This document shows, piece after piece, positions 45,297 through 53,859 of a DNA stretch of 64,000 nt (position 1 is the first letter of the stretch; every line of letters starts with the position of its first letter). Under the pieces are notes generated by a model that ran no database searches, was not told the DNA's origin, and saw nothing but the letters and a program-made list of their open reading frames with translations. Position numbers and translations under genes: made by a program. This DNA comes from Streptomyces filamentosus (lineage in GTDB: Bacteria; Actinomycetota; Actinomycetes; Streptomycetales; Streptomycetaceae): assembly GCF_014654895.1 (NCBI RefSeq), contig NZ_BNBE01000001.1, positions 62,001-126,000 on the forward strand, read 5' to 3'.

Positions 45297-46364
45297 TCAA
45301 GTAGTTGAGATGGCGTGGCGAGCGCGGGGCTGGTTGAGAGCGTGGTAGACCTCCCGGGCTATGAAGCGCTTGAGGCAACGGATGATGTCTTTCTTCGTCA
45401 GCCCCTGCTGGACGCGCCGCGCGACGTAGGCCCGGGTGCGAGGGCAATAGCGCATACGAACCACCGCGATCATGTGAAGGGCACGGTTGGCCTGGCGATC
45501 ACCGCCCCGACTGAGGCGGTGTCTGTCGGTGCGCCCGGAAGAGGCTGGGACTGGAGCGGCGCCGCACAGAGCCGCGAAGGCGGCCTCCGAGCGCAAGCGC
45601 TCGGGGTTGTCGCCGGCCGTGACCAGCAGCTGGCCGGCGGTCCCTGTGCCCACGCCGAACAGCGCGACCAGTTCGGGGGCAGCCGCCGCGGTGAGCACGG
45701 AAAGGTGCTCGTCGACTTCGTCGATCTCTTCGGTGAGTCTGCGGATGCGGCGAGCCAGCTGGCGCAGGGCGAAGCGGGAGGCGTGAACAGGGTCGCCGAG
45801 GTCGGGCCCGGGCCGCAGCCGAAGGCAGCTATTGACCAGGGCGGCGCGCGTGAGCCCTGCGAGCGTCTGACGCAGAGGCTCAGGAGTGGTGACTCGCAAG
45901 CCGATGAGTTGGTTGATCGCTTGCGTCCTGGCCTTGATCGCGGAGGCGCGGGTCACTCGCAGTTGGCGCAGGGCTTCAACTGTGCCGGTGCGGGATTTGG
46001 GAATGGCCTGGGCTCGTCCCGAGGCTGCTGCCCGGGCGGCCACGTAAGCGTCGATCGGGTCGGACTTGCCACGGGAATGGCGAGTGCCCCGGTCGGGGAC
46101 GTTGACCTCGACCACCACCAGGCCGCTCGCAGTCAGCACGGTGGTCAGCCCCGCCCCATAGGATCCAGTGCACTCGACGCCCACCGCCTGTACCTGGCCG
46201 AATGTGCCGAGCCACGTCAGCAGGGCGCGATATCCCTGGGTGGTGGCGGGAAACTCCTGGTCGGCCACGGGCCGCCCGAGCGGGTCGACAACAGCGGCGT
46301 GGTGGGTGTCGGTGTGAGTGTCGACTCCGGCAAAGACCTCACGCTCGGGATGCTCGTCGATCAT
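45297..46364 (-). CDS. IS110-family transposase (DEDD recombinase)
   Basis: 355 aa, apparently intact, ATG at 46364. The N-terminal RuvC-like DEDD domain shows FAGVDTHTDTHHAAVVD, VGVECTGSYGAGL, VNVPDRGTRHSRGKSDPIDA, and the C-terminal Tnp_2-like domain with the catalytic Ser shows LVALFGVGTGTAGQLLVT, EAAFAALCGAAPVPASSGR, NRALHMIAVVRM. Members act with a structured RNA encoded in the element's non-coding end that specifies donor and target. It is the only insertion-sequence gene in this pile-up that looks functional. Confidence 0.9.
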   Translation of the reverse strand: MIDEHPEREVFAGVDTHTDTHHAAVVDPLGRPVADQEFPATTQGYRALLTWLGTFGQVQAVGVECTGSYGAGLTTVLTASGLVVVEVNVPDRGTRHSRGKSDPIDAYVAARAAASGRAQAIPKSRTGTVEALRQLRVTRASAIKARTQAINQLIGLRVTTPEPLRQTLAGLTRAALVNSCLRLRPGPDLGDPVHASRFALRQLARRIRRLTEEIDEVDEHLSVLTAAAAPELVALFGVGTGTAGQLLVTAGDNPERLRSEAAFAALCGAAPVPASSGRTDRHRLSRGGDRQANRALHMIAVVRMRYCPRTRAYVARRVQQGLTKKDIIRCLKRFIAREVYHALNQPRARHAISTT

Positions 46365-46595
46365 GCTGGGCCTGCTGCCTTCTCATCGCGTGGACAGGGC
46401 AGCACGCGCCGGTCGGGAGAACGAACACGACAGTGACGGGGCTTCTCGCACAAGCTCCTATGAAGTCACGACACCCTTCCGGGCTGCGTGCGGTGGTGTC
46501 ACCGACAGGCCGACAGATCAAGGCAAAGACACGGAAGTTGTGGTCAGTCAGCCCAAGGGTCAGACCTGCCGGTGGCACCACCAACCATCATCACT
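46365..46595 (-). ncRNA. Candidate bridge RNA of the IS110 element
   Basis: A 231-base non-coding left end, placed as in IS110 elements whose bridge RNA is transcribed toward the transposase. In transcript order it holds TGTCGGCC (46515-46508), the complement of GGCCGACA at the insertion site in the IS5 gene, and then ATAGGAGC (46461-46454), identical to the element's own right end (45291-45284). Target-like guide first and donor-like guide second is the order known for bridge RNAs. Inverted repeats such as GACACC and GGTGTC (46481 and about 46494) could form the loops. Support is by sequence only. Confidence 0.4.
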
Positions 46596-47296
46596 GTCGG
46601 CCCAGCACCGGATGCCGGCCCCGGCGAGGGCGTCGACGATGCCGTGTTCGCGGGCCGCGCGGACGTCGTGGACGGCGCCGGGCAAGGCCGGTGATGCCCA
46701 CAGCAGCCGGCCGAAGGGGTCGGCGAGTACCTGCACGTTCATCCCGTGCTTCTTGTGCCTGCCGGAGTAGAACGGCCGGTCCGCGGCGATGCGGTCGATG
46801 GGCAAGGACCGTGCCGTCGAGGAGGAGATATGCCTTCGCCGGCGCGGTCCGCACCGCTTCGGCCAGGCTGGGGGCGAGAACGGCCAGGAGCTCGACGGCC
46901 TCGGTGACGTAGCGGTAGGCCGTCGTGGTGCCGATGCCGAACCCGACCGCGAGCTGGGCATAGGTGTGCCCCATTCGCAGATGGGCGAGGGTGAGCAGGG
47001 CCTGGCGGCCCGCGCTCAGGCGCCGCCACCGGGAGCTGATCGCGCGGCGGTGGCGCCGCAACTGCTGCGTGAGGAAGCGGAGGGCGGAACTGGACACGTC
47101 GACGCCCGACGGGTAGACAAGCACGTGAAGCCTCTGGTGGAGACGGTTCTCTTGGTCGAAATCCCATCTACCAGGGGCTTCATCACGTTGTCAGGCCAAC
47201 TGTCGTACATCATCGGCAGTTTGGAGGTGGCTCACTGCGGGCGTCACCGTGGAGATGTTCGAACTGGCGGCATGGTGGCCGAAGTGAAGGAGAGCG

Positions 47297-47944
47297 ATGA
47301 TCTCGCAGAGCGCTTGGCGCCGGCGTTATGTCGTGCCTGTCGCCAAGGAAGCCGGGCTTGTCCCGGAGGGCGGCGTGCTCCGGATGTTGGGGGAACGCGG
47401 CGACTGCGCGGTGCTCGAATTGCAGGCACACCCGATGGATCCGAAGCTCCAGAGCTTCTTCGTCCGGGTGTCCGTCGTTCCGCTGACGGAACGCGCCTGG
47501 ACTCAGCGCCAGCACTGGGACCAGGCCAAGGACCACCTTCCCGGTTCGGGTTTCGGGATGCTTGGGTGGGAAGTGAAGCCACCTGCGGGTGTGGCCTTCG
47601 ATGTCCCGGGGGGCAGCTCGCTGGACGGTTTGTGGACGTACGGAGCCGGCGTCGAACCGGAAGAGTGTGCCGAGCACCTGGCCGAAGTGCTGCGCGATCA
47701 CACGTTTCCGGCCATGAGGCGATTCCTGGACCGTGATGTCCTGGCCGCCGAGATGCGGCAGCGTTCCAGTCACCTGCGACATCACCGTCCGGCCGGTTGG
47801 GCAGCCGTCCTCCTCAACGTGGACCGCGTGGCACCGGTAGCCCTGGAACACCTGCTCCAGGCGGTGGAGACCGACTACCCGCTTGCGGACGAGTTCGTCG
47901 CCTGGGCCCAGGAGTACGCAGCACGGCACAATACGCCTGACTGA
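47297..47944 (+). CDS. Hypothetical protein, possible IS passenger gene
   Basis: 215 aa, ATG after GGAGAGCG. It reads WRRRYVVPVAKEAGLVPEG, VLELQAHPMDPKLQSFFVRV, SVVPLTERAW, GSSLDGLWTYGAGVEPEECA, and helices at the end. The layout recalls DUF4304-type proteins (a query-like N-terminus, then the FFVRVSVVP strand), but I am not sure. It lies between the IS5 transposase start and that element's outer terminal repeat, so it may be carried as cargo. It looks intact. Confidence 0.6.
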   Translation: MISQSAWRRRYVVPVAKEAGLVPEGGVLRMLGERGDCAVLELQAHPMDPKLQSFFVRVSVVPLTERAWTQRQHWDQAKDHLPGSGFGMLGWEVKPPAGVAFDVPGGSSLDGLWTYGAGVEPEECAEHLAEVLRDHTFPAMRRFLDRDVLAAEMRQRSSHLRHHRPAGWAAVLLNVDRVAPVALEHLLQAVETDYPLADEFVAWAQEYAARHNTPD

Positions 47945-48046
47945 CGGCCTCTTGCCTGCAGCACCAACCGCATCACCGCGATCGTCCAAGCCGTGCTGGC
48001 TCTTCATCACACGTCAGCGTGAGGTTGGAAAAGGCTCACTTCTACC

Positions 48047-48385
48047 TCAATAGGCGCAGTCGTCGTACACCTGATAGTCGCGACCTTCGCAGAGGCTGCT
48101 GGAGTACCCGGGGTCCCGGATCTCGCTCGTAGGGTTCGGGTCGGCAGGAGCGGGTTTCTCGTTTGCCGAGACGACAATTGACACGACGGCAACGACCAAG
48201 AGCGCGACTACAACGAAGATGCATCCTGGATGCTGCTGCCCCGCCATGCCAGGTGCAGCATTGCGTCCTGCGCAGGCGCGGCGGTGGCCTGCCTGCTGGT
48301 AGTGGTCATCCATCACTTGCGCATATGGGACACCAATACGCAAGGGGACAATCTTCCCGCAATGCTGGCAGTTGTATTCGCCCAT
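48047..48385 (-). CDS. Small membrane protein with N-terminal zinc-ribbon-like motif
   Basis: 112 aa, ATG at 48385 after GGGGGAAAG. YNCQHCGKIVPLRIG, then HYQQAGHRRACAG offers Cys-x2-Cys and His/Cys ligands for one zinc. A single membrane helix (GCIFVVVALLVVAVVSIVVS) and a short polar outer tail with two more Cys (SSLCEGRDYQVYDDCAY) follow. Its function is unknown; it lies at the junction with the IS5 element, whose target duplication is just downstream of its stop. Confidence 0.62.
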   Translation of the reverse strand: MGEYNCQHCGKIVPLRIGVPYAQVMDDHYQQAGHRRACAGRNAAPGMAGQQHPGCIFVVVALLVVAVVSIVVSANEKPAPADPNPTSEIRDPGYSSSLCEGRDYQVYDDCAY

Positions 48386-48476
48386 CTTTCCCCCAAAGAT
48401 CGAGGACGGTTCCCGAGTCCGCCGAACGGCACGCTGCCCGCTCCACGCGCGACGGCGCTCGGCCCCTGCTCTACGG

Positions 48477-49307
48477 TCACCCGCTCCGCTCGACTCGGTC
48501 CTTGGCCCACCACAGGAACGCGGCCGAGTGCTGCTGGTTGGCGAAGCCTTCTCCGACGAGGGTGCGGAGGAGATCATTGCTCCAGAGAATGAGGCGCCCA
48601 CGGGTCCAGCTCACCGACTCGGGGGCCGGAAGCTCCAAGCCGTAGACCAGCCGCGCGATCTCGCGCTTGCCACCCGCATCCGTCATGTACTTGAGGATCG
48701 TGAGGAATCGCTCGGGGTACACCACGCACAGGACCCTTGTCAGGAGCGCTTCCTTGAAGCCGGTCATGGCGAAGGGCTTCGATCCGTCGAGCAGTTGCTG
48801 GAGCCGGTCCTCCAAGGGCACCTCGCCGGGCCCGTGCAGGAGGTATCCGATCGTTGAGCGGGTCGCCTCGGCTGCCGCCGCATCACCCATGTCGTTCCAC
48901 GCGGAATTGAACGTGGCCTGGTTCCCGGGCCGCGCGCCGATCTCGGAGTTGGCGAAGTCCTTGAGCACCTGCGGGTTGCACGTCCGCAGTCCGTCGGGGG
49001 CGAATACCTCCTGGTACTTGGCCCAGTAGGCGGCTACTCGCGAGTCGAGGTCCGGCTTGACCGCGAGGTACTGCGCCTTCAACCGGGCCACGCGCTCCAA
49101 CCGCTCGGGGTCGACGTCCTCAGGTTTCGGGAACCGTGCCTTGAGCGCCTCGAAGGAGCGGGGCGTCTGCTTCTGCGGGGACGGGAGCCCGCCGTGCTCC
49201 CACTCGAAGCCGCACCGGTGTCGGACCACCCGGCGTCCGCCGTCGAGCGTCGCGCGCACCTCGATGTCCTCGTCGTCACTGCACAGCGGACACATGGCCA
49301 TGGACAT
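48477..49307 (-). CDS. Zinc-finger protein of unknown function, possibly defence-related
   Basis: 276 aa from ATG 49307. The N-terminus has CPLCSDDEDIEV, then VVRHRCGFEWEH, a Cys-x2-Cys ... His-x-Cys zinc motif. A helical body follows (RLERVARLKAQYLAVKPDLD, SAWNDMGDAAAAEATRSTIG, SKPFAMTGFKEALLTRVLCV) and an end region (KREIARLVYGLELP, GRLILWSNDLLRTLVGEGF, AAFLWWAKD) that recalls the DNA-sensing N-terminal domains found with McrB-type systems. No catalytic residues can be identified. It is divergent from the 589-aa protein at 49648 over a 340-bp gap, and the two may form a unit. Confidence 0.55.
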   Translation of the reverse strand: MSMAMCPLCSDDEDIEVRATLDGGRRVVRHRCGFEWEHGGLPSPQKQTPRSFEALKARFPKPEDVDPERLERVARLKAQYLAVKPDLDSRVAAYWAKYQEVFAPDGLRTCNPQVLKDFANSEIGARPGNQATFNSAWNDMGDAAAAEATRSTIGYLLHGPGEVPLEDRLQQLLDGSKPFAMTGFKEALLTRVLCVVYPERFLTILKYMTDAGGKREIARLVYGLELPAPESVSWTRGRLILWSNDLLRTLVGEGFANQQHSAAFLWWAKDRVERSG

Positions 49308-49647
49308 GGCTACCCCCGGTTCTCCTCGCGCCGCCGCCCGCCCCCCGAGCCGGCTCGCTCCCCATCGGTTTGAAGGGTGCGGCAACAGGGCCGCATCGAC
49401 GGTGAGCGTACCCGTCGCCCCCGCATGGTGCTGCCAGGCCGCGTGCGCGGAACGGCGGGGGCGGGCGTTCGCTGCCAGCCCTGCTGGAAATGGTTCCGCG
49501 CCGCCAGATGCGCCCGTGCCCGGCACGTGTCGGTCCGGAATCAACTGGGTGGATTCGGGCCGGACCGCGGGGCGTCGGGCCGTAGGATTCGGCAGTGAGT
49601 GCCGACGGTGTCTACCCGTCGCGTGCCCTCGCTGGGGAGGAAACCAC
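49308..49647. other. 340-bp divergent promoter region
   Basis: No gene. TAGGAT (49583-49588) is a plausible -10 box for the plus-strand gene; I see no matching -35. It contains several runs of CGG/CCG but no clear operator. Confidence 0.4.
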
Positions 49648-51417
49648 ATGCAGGACCCTTCGGACTCGATGGAGATAGCCGTTCCGGGGGAGAACGGTCG
49701 GAGCGATTCCGCCGACTCGCTCATTGCAGACGGCCCGGTGTCCGACTCGGACGTCGACTCGACGGCGGTGTCGACGGTCCTGGTGGAGGTGCTCCCGGGG
49801 GTGGCCGTCGTCGCCGGTGAGGTCCCGCCGGAGCTGAAGCCTGATCTGATCGACTTCGGGATCGTTCCGGCTGCCGACCGCAAGCAGATCTCGGCGGTCC
49901 TCGCCTCGATCGGTAACGCGGCGACCTTGGCAGGCAATCTCGGAAACGCGTTCGCCAGCGTGCAGGGGCTCTACAGGATCGGCGACACGGCGCAGGCCCT
50001 GCTCAAGAGCGGCGCGACCCTCGCCGCCAAGGACGGCGGGAACCTCGGCGCGGTGATGGTTCCTGGCCACTTCTTGCATCAGGCTCGCTTCTACTCCGTG
50101 AACGCGGTGAGCAAGGCGCAGACCGCGGCCTCGGTCGGGCCGGCGCTGGCCATGGTAGCCCTTCAGATGATGCTGAGTGAGGTCTCGGGCCTCGTCAGGG
50201 CCAACCTCGCGGTGACGAGTCAGGTCCTCGCAGACATCCGCAAGGATCAGTGGGCTGAACTGACCGGGCTCGTCGCCGCCATCGATCGCGCGGTCGCCCA
50301 GGCGCGGGAGATCGAATCGGTCCCGACGTCCTTGTGGGATGACGTCGCGGGCAGCGGAGCGCTGCTGCAGAAGCAGCTTGAGCTCTACCAGGGGAACGTC
50401 CGCGACCACGTCCGGCAGATCGGTCGGGCTGACGCACGCAGCCACCGTGAGTATTTGCAGACGAACGCCGAGGCGATCGCTTTCGACGCCTACGCCCTCC
50501 TGTCCTCCCTCAAGGCATGGACCGGGTACCACGCGCTCCGCGCCGCGAGGGCGAGAGCCGCTGGGCGCGAAGACGCCGCCGAGGCGCAGTATGCCGAGGT
50601 CATCGCACGCGACACCCGCGCGGAGTTCGACTCCGTCCTCGCCGAGTCGACGAGCCTCGTCGACTCGCTGACGCGGGAGTTGCGGATCACCGTCGAGCTC
50701 CCCGGGCCCGACTCATGGCCGCTGCCGGGGAAACGGAAGGACGTGAAGGCTGCCCGTGAAACCTCCGCCCGGCTTCTGGAAGCAATCGCGCCGCTTGCCG
50801 ACGCTCTTCACCCGCCGACTCCCCCGCTCGAGGCCCCGAGCATCGTCTGCGCCCCCGAATCGCTGACTCTCGAACCGTACCTTCCCATCCTGCGCTGGTT
50901 CCTCAAGGACGGTGAGGCCCTGCGCGTCCTCGGCTTCCCCGACCAGCTCGATGCCTTCGGCCCCATCTCCGCGATCTTCAGCGGAGCAAAGGAGAAGTTG
51001 GCTGCGGCAAGGGACAAGACCTCGGCAAAGACCCTGGTCGCCGTCACGGATCGCCGCATCATCACAGCCAGGGCGAACGCATTCCTCGAGCAGGGCGAGA
51101 TCGTTCGAGACATCCCGATCGATCTCGTGCGATACGTACGGGCAGCGACCGCGCAGGACGGAAACGCGCGTCCGGCGATCGATCTCATCACGCGCGACGA
51201 AAACATCCGGTGGCTCTTTCAGACCGACGTAGCCGACACCGAAGTGGACGCGCTCGCCGCCGTGCTTGCCGAATCGATGACGATCCCGGACGTGGAACGC
51301 AATGAGTTTCAGCGGCGCCGCTACGCCCTCCCCCAGGCGGGCGGAAAGAACGAGAACGCCAGCACCAGATCTGCGGAACCGGCTGGTTCCGACGCCACAG
51401 CCTGTGACAGCGAGTAG
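49648..51417 (+). CDS. Large unknown protein with C-terminal PH-like domain
   Basis: 589 aa; ATG after GGGGAGGAAACCAC. A polar N-terminal 60 residues, then a Gly/Ala-rich amphipathic region (SIGNAATLAGNLGNAFASVQ, LYRIGDTAQALLKSGATLAA) and long helices (LLQKQLELYQGNVRDHVRQI). Residues 465-560 look like a bacterial PH/YokE-type domain: KTLVAVTDRRIITARANAFL, IPIDLVRYVRAAT, IDLITRDENIRWLFQT. Such domains often mediate membrane or protein binding. There is no signal peptide or clear membrane helix. It is divergent from the zinc-finger gene and may be a defence or stress protein; this is inference. Confidence 0.58.
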   Translation: MQDPSDSMEIAVPGENGRSDSADSLIADGPVSDSDVDSTAVSTVLVEVLPGVAVVAGEVPPELKPDLIDFGIVPAADRKQISAVLASIGNAATLAGNLGNAFASVQGLYRIGDTAQALLKSGATLAAKDGGNLGAVMVPGHFLHQARFYSVNAVSKAQTAASVGPALAMVALQMMLSEVSGLVRANLAVTSQVLADIRKDQWAELTGLVAAIDRAVAQAREIESVPTSLWDDVAGSGALLQKQLELYQGNVRDHVRQIGRADARSHREYLQTNAEAIAFDAYALLSSLKAWTGYHALRAARARAAGREDAAEAQYAEVIARDTRAEFDSVLAESTSLVDSLTRELRITVELPGPDSWPLPGKRKDVKAARETSARLLEAIAPLADALHPPTPPLEAPSIVCAPESLTLEPYLPILRWFLKDGEALRVLGFPDQLDAFGPISAIFSGAKEKLAAARDKTSAKTLVAVTDRRIITARANAFLEQGEIVRDIPIDLVRYVRAATAQDGNARPAIDLITRDENIRWLFQTDVADTEVDALAAVLAESMTIPDVERNEFQRRRYALPQAGGKNENASTRSAEPAGSDATACDSE

Positions 51418-51577
51418 AACCGGAGCGGTCGATCGTTTTCGGGGAGCCGGTCACCGCAGCAGAGCGTGGACGGGCTCGCCAGCGTACGAGATTCGACCGA
51501 GCAGCCTGGGCCCATACCGAACCGCTCCATGATCCGGGCGATCACGCAGCGAGTTTCACGTGATCGCCCGTCAGGTC

Positions 51578-51982
51578 CTACGCCAGGTAGGTGCCTGCAA
51601 AAGCGCCGTCGAAGCCGAGCGCGGTGAGGGCCTGCTCGACGCTGGGGTAGTTCGTGACGTCCGGGGTGCCGCTCAGAGCGTCGAAGTCGGCGCGGCTGAT
51701 CTCGGGTTCGAGCCACTGGTCGCCGCACCGGCAGCAGACCCAGACGTTGCGGCCGTGGTTGATGAGCAGCCAGTCGCGTCGGGCCCGGCAGCCCGAGCAC
51801 ATCGCGGGGATGCCGCCGAAGGCCAGCTCCTGCGGGTGGCTGAGGCAGCGGGTCGCGCCGGGGCCGTCGGCCGGCTGAGTCTCGTTCTGGAGGTACAGCA
51901 GGGGGTCGGTGCCGGCAAGGAGGGCGGGCAGCACGGGTGCCGGCTCGGTGGTGTGGTCGGTGGTTCTGAGCACGAGCGTCAT
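51578..51982 (-). CDS. Small zinc-ribbon protein
   Basis: 134 aa from ATG 51982. The GTG at 51973 has the better-spaced GGGAG and may be the true start. MCSGCRARRDWLLINHGRNV, then WVCCRCGDQWLEPEIS, gives two Cys-x2-Cys pairs, a zinc ribbon. The rest is short polar sequence (NYPSVEQALTALGFDG). It lies 108 bases from the relaxase end and may be the last gene of the mobilisation operon. Function unknown. Confidence 0.58.
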   Translation of the reverse strand: MTLVLRTTDHTTEPAPVLPALLAGTDPLLYLQNETQPADGPGATRCLSHPQELAFGGIPAMCSGCRARRDWLLINHGRNVWVCCRCGDQWLEPEISRADFDALSGTPDVTNYPSVEQALTALGFDGAFAGTYLA

Positions 51983-52089
51983 CTCCCGGTCGAGGGCTTG
52001 CTGTTTTCAGCCGTAACAGCCGGTGGAACCGCTTGTCCAGGCATTTCGAGGCATCCGGCGGCCAGTGACCAGCTTTCCGGGCGCACTGG

Positions 52090-53859
52090 TCAGCGGCGCG
52101 GCGGGCGACTGCGCGGGGCAGGGACGGCAGGGCGCGGCGCTGCTGCGGATGTGTTCCGTCCGCTGGTGGGGCGGGCCGAGGGCCTGTTCGGCCGGGTGCC
52201 AGCCTGCTGGCGATGAGTAGCTTCCCCTGGGTGGGCGGGGAGCTGCGCGATCCGGCGCAGGCGCCAGACCAGGACGTCGTTCACGTCCGCGGCGGTGTCG
52301 AGTTCGCGCATGTCGATGGCCCGCTGGAGGAGGACCTCGGGGTCGTGTCCTGCTGCTTCGGCCTGGGCGAGGGTGGCGGCCAAGGCGTCCGTCTGCGTCG
52401 AGGCGCCTTCTGTGCGGACGTCCTGTTCCTTCAGGACTGTTCGGATGGTGCTCTCGTACTTCCGCCGGTCGGCCTCGGGCAGGGCGCGGCCTTGGTCGTG
52501 GAGTGCTCGCATGGGGGTGTTGGCGGCGAGGCGGTAGGCGGTGCGGAGGTGTTGGGCGGTCTGGCGGGCGGCGTGGGCCTGCTGGGCGTGGCCGTGGGCG
52601 GAGTGCCAACGGGCGGCGGCGAGGGCGACCAGGACGAGGGTGGAGACGAGCATGGCGGTGGTGCCGCCGTCTTCGCCGCGCCCGAGGGCGCCGCCGGCCT
52701 GGATGATGCCTCGGGCGGCGAAGCGGATGGCTCGGGTGTCGGCGCGCTCTGCTCGCACGTGGCTGCGGGTCGCACGTTCGAAGGATCGGGCGGCGGCGGC
52801 CAGCTCGGCGCGGGTGGCGGCGGGGGAGGTCTGGGCGAGGGCGTCGAGGAGTTCTCCGACGCCGACGAGGTGGGCGGCGGCTTCGTCGTCGTCGCGGTCG
52901 AGGAGGACGGCGGCGTGCTCGGCGGTGCCGGTGGCGCTGCGGCGTGCTCGGGCGGGTGGGGGCCAGTCCGGTCGGCCTTCGGCAGCGGGGGGCGCGGCCT
53001 GGTCGGTGAGGCCGTCGGCCAGGTGGTGGCGGATCTTCGGGAGGGACAGGTCGGGGGCGAGCTTGGAGCCGGGGTACCAGATCGGGTCGCCGTGGCGGTT
53101 GCGGTCGCCGGGAAGGGCTACGTTGTAGCCGAGGGCGTCACCGGACGATGCGTGGCGCACCTTCACGCGCAGGCCCGCCTCGTGAAGGCGGGTGAAGAAC
53201 TCCTCTTCGGTGGCGGCTCCGGCAAGGGCTTGGCGGACGGCTTCGCGGAGCGTCTCGCGGGGGGTCTCGGGGCGGCCGGTGCGTTCGGCCTTGAACTTCT
53301 CGGCGCTGGTGGGGTTCTTCGCTGCGGTGCCGTCGCCGGCGTTGAGGCGGCGCAGGTCCATCTCCTTCTCGATGCGCCGGCATTCGGCCTGGGCCTTGTT
53401 GAAGTCGTAGTTCAGGCGTGGGTTGCGCAGGTCTCCTCGGACCAGGGTGGCGACGATGTGGATGTGGTCTTCCGCGTGGCGGACGGCGATCCACCGGCAG
53501 CCGTCGGGATCACCGTCCGGGGCGATGCCCGTGGCGTGGACGATGCGCTGGGCGATGGCGTTCCACTCCTCGTCGGAGAACCGCCGGTCGCCGGGGGCGG
53601 TGCGGACCGAGCAGTGCCAGACATGCTTGGCGGGTGCGCGGTCGCCGGCCTGCTTGACCCGCAGGTCGAGGGCTGCGGTGAGGCGGGCGAGGGTGGCCTT
53701 CGGGTCGGGGTCGGGGCTGGTGTCGCGGCCGGGGTCGGGGGCGAAGCCGTCCCAGGAGCCCACGAGGTGTGCGTCGGTGTGCTCCTCGCGTCGGCCGGGG
53801 CCGTAGAGGTAGACGAGGAGTCCGTGGGTGCGGGAGCCGCGTCCGATGTCGGGGACCAT
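52090..53859 (-). CDS. Relaxase/mobilisation nuclease with a membrane segment
   Basis: 589 aa; ATG at 53859 overlaps the stop of the MobC-like gene (TGATG) and follows AGGAGGCTG. The N-terminal nuclease domain has the candidate catalytic tyrosines in LLVYLYGPG (Tyr17, Tyr19) and the metal-binding histidines in VRHAEDHIHIVATLVRGD (His128, His132, His134). It nicks the transfer origin and stays bound to the 5' end. A central hydrophobic stretch (TAMLVSTLVLVALAAARW) is unusual for a relaxase. The C-terminus is Pro/Arg-rich (RPAVPAPRSRPPRR), as expected for a secretion signal recognised by the coupling protein. Confidence 0.88.
   Translation of the reverse strand: MVPDIGRGSRTHGLLVYLYGPGRREEHTDAHLVGSWDGFAPDPGRDTSPDPDPKATLARLTAALDLRVKQAGDRAPAKHVWHCSVRTAPGDRRFSDEEWNAIAQRIVHATGIAPDGDPDGCRWIAVRHAEDHIHIVATLVRGDLRNPRLNYDFNKAQAECRRIEKEMDLRRLNAGDGTAAKNPTSAEKFKAERTGRPETPRETLREAVRQALAGAATEEEFFTRLHEAGLRVKVRHASSGDALGYNVALPGDRNRHGDPIWYPGSKLAPDLSLPKIRHHLADGLTDQAAPPAAEGRPDWPPPARARRSATGTAEHAAVLLDRDDDEAAAHLVGVGELLDALAQTSPAATRAELAAAARSFERATRSHVRAERADTRAIRFAARGIIQAGGALGRGEDGGTTAMLVSTLVLVALAAARWHSAHGHAQQAHAARQTAQHLRTAYRLAANTPMRALHDQGRALPEADRRKYESTIRTVLKEQDVRTEGASTQTDALAATLAQAEAAGHDPEVLLQRAIDMRELDTAADVNDVLVWRLRRIAQLPAHPGEATHRQQAGTRPNRPSARPTSGRNTSAAAPRPAVPAPRSRPPRR

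Larger units (their letters stand above)
45281..46595 (-). mobile_element. IS110-family insertion sequence
   Basis: The boundaries are defined by the interrupted host transposase: sequence up to GCCGAC on one side and from AAGGGATACC on the other is IS5 DNA. The 1,315 bp between consist of the transposase gene, 16 bp on its distal side and a 231-bp non-coding stretch on its proximal side. As is usual for IS110 there are no terminal inverted repeats. Confidence 0.8.
45044..47124 (-). pseudogene. IS5-family transposase, split by an IS110 and frameshifted
   Basis: The N-terminal part (47124 to 46596) reads LLTLAHLRMGHTYAQLAVGF, then IGTTTAYRYVTEAV and LLLDGTVL. One extra base in CTTGCCC near 46806 then shifts the frame to IDRIAADRPFYSGRHKKHGM, NVQVLADPFGRLLWASPALP, AGIRCWAD. 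The reading breaks at GCCGAC (46596) and resumes at 45280 with KGYRGAGGTVRIPCWGRW, AVNRSHAKIRALAEKAVATL, RKLRCSTTRITSLV, ending at TGA 45044. The IS110 thus sits exactly between WAD and KGYRGAGG. Confidence 0.8.
45029..48037 (-). mobile_element. IS5 (ISL2-group)-like element carrying a passenger gene and interrupted by an IS110
   Basis: GAGCCTTTTCCA (45029-45040) and its exact complement TGGAAAAGGCTC (48026-48037) are the ends, and both are flanked by the 3-bp direct repeat ACT (45026-45028 and 48038-48040). Inside are the split transposase, an IS110 insertion (45281-46595) and an intact plus-strand gene (47297-47944). A weaker end-like sequence (GAGCC, four mismatches, CCA) followed by ACT occurs at about 47220-47236, so a shorter ancestral element ending there cannot be excluded. 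Confidence 0.65.
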
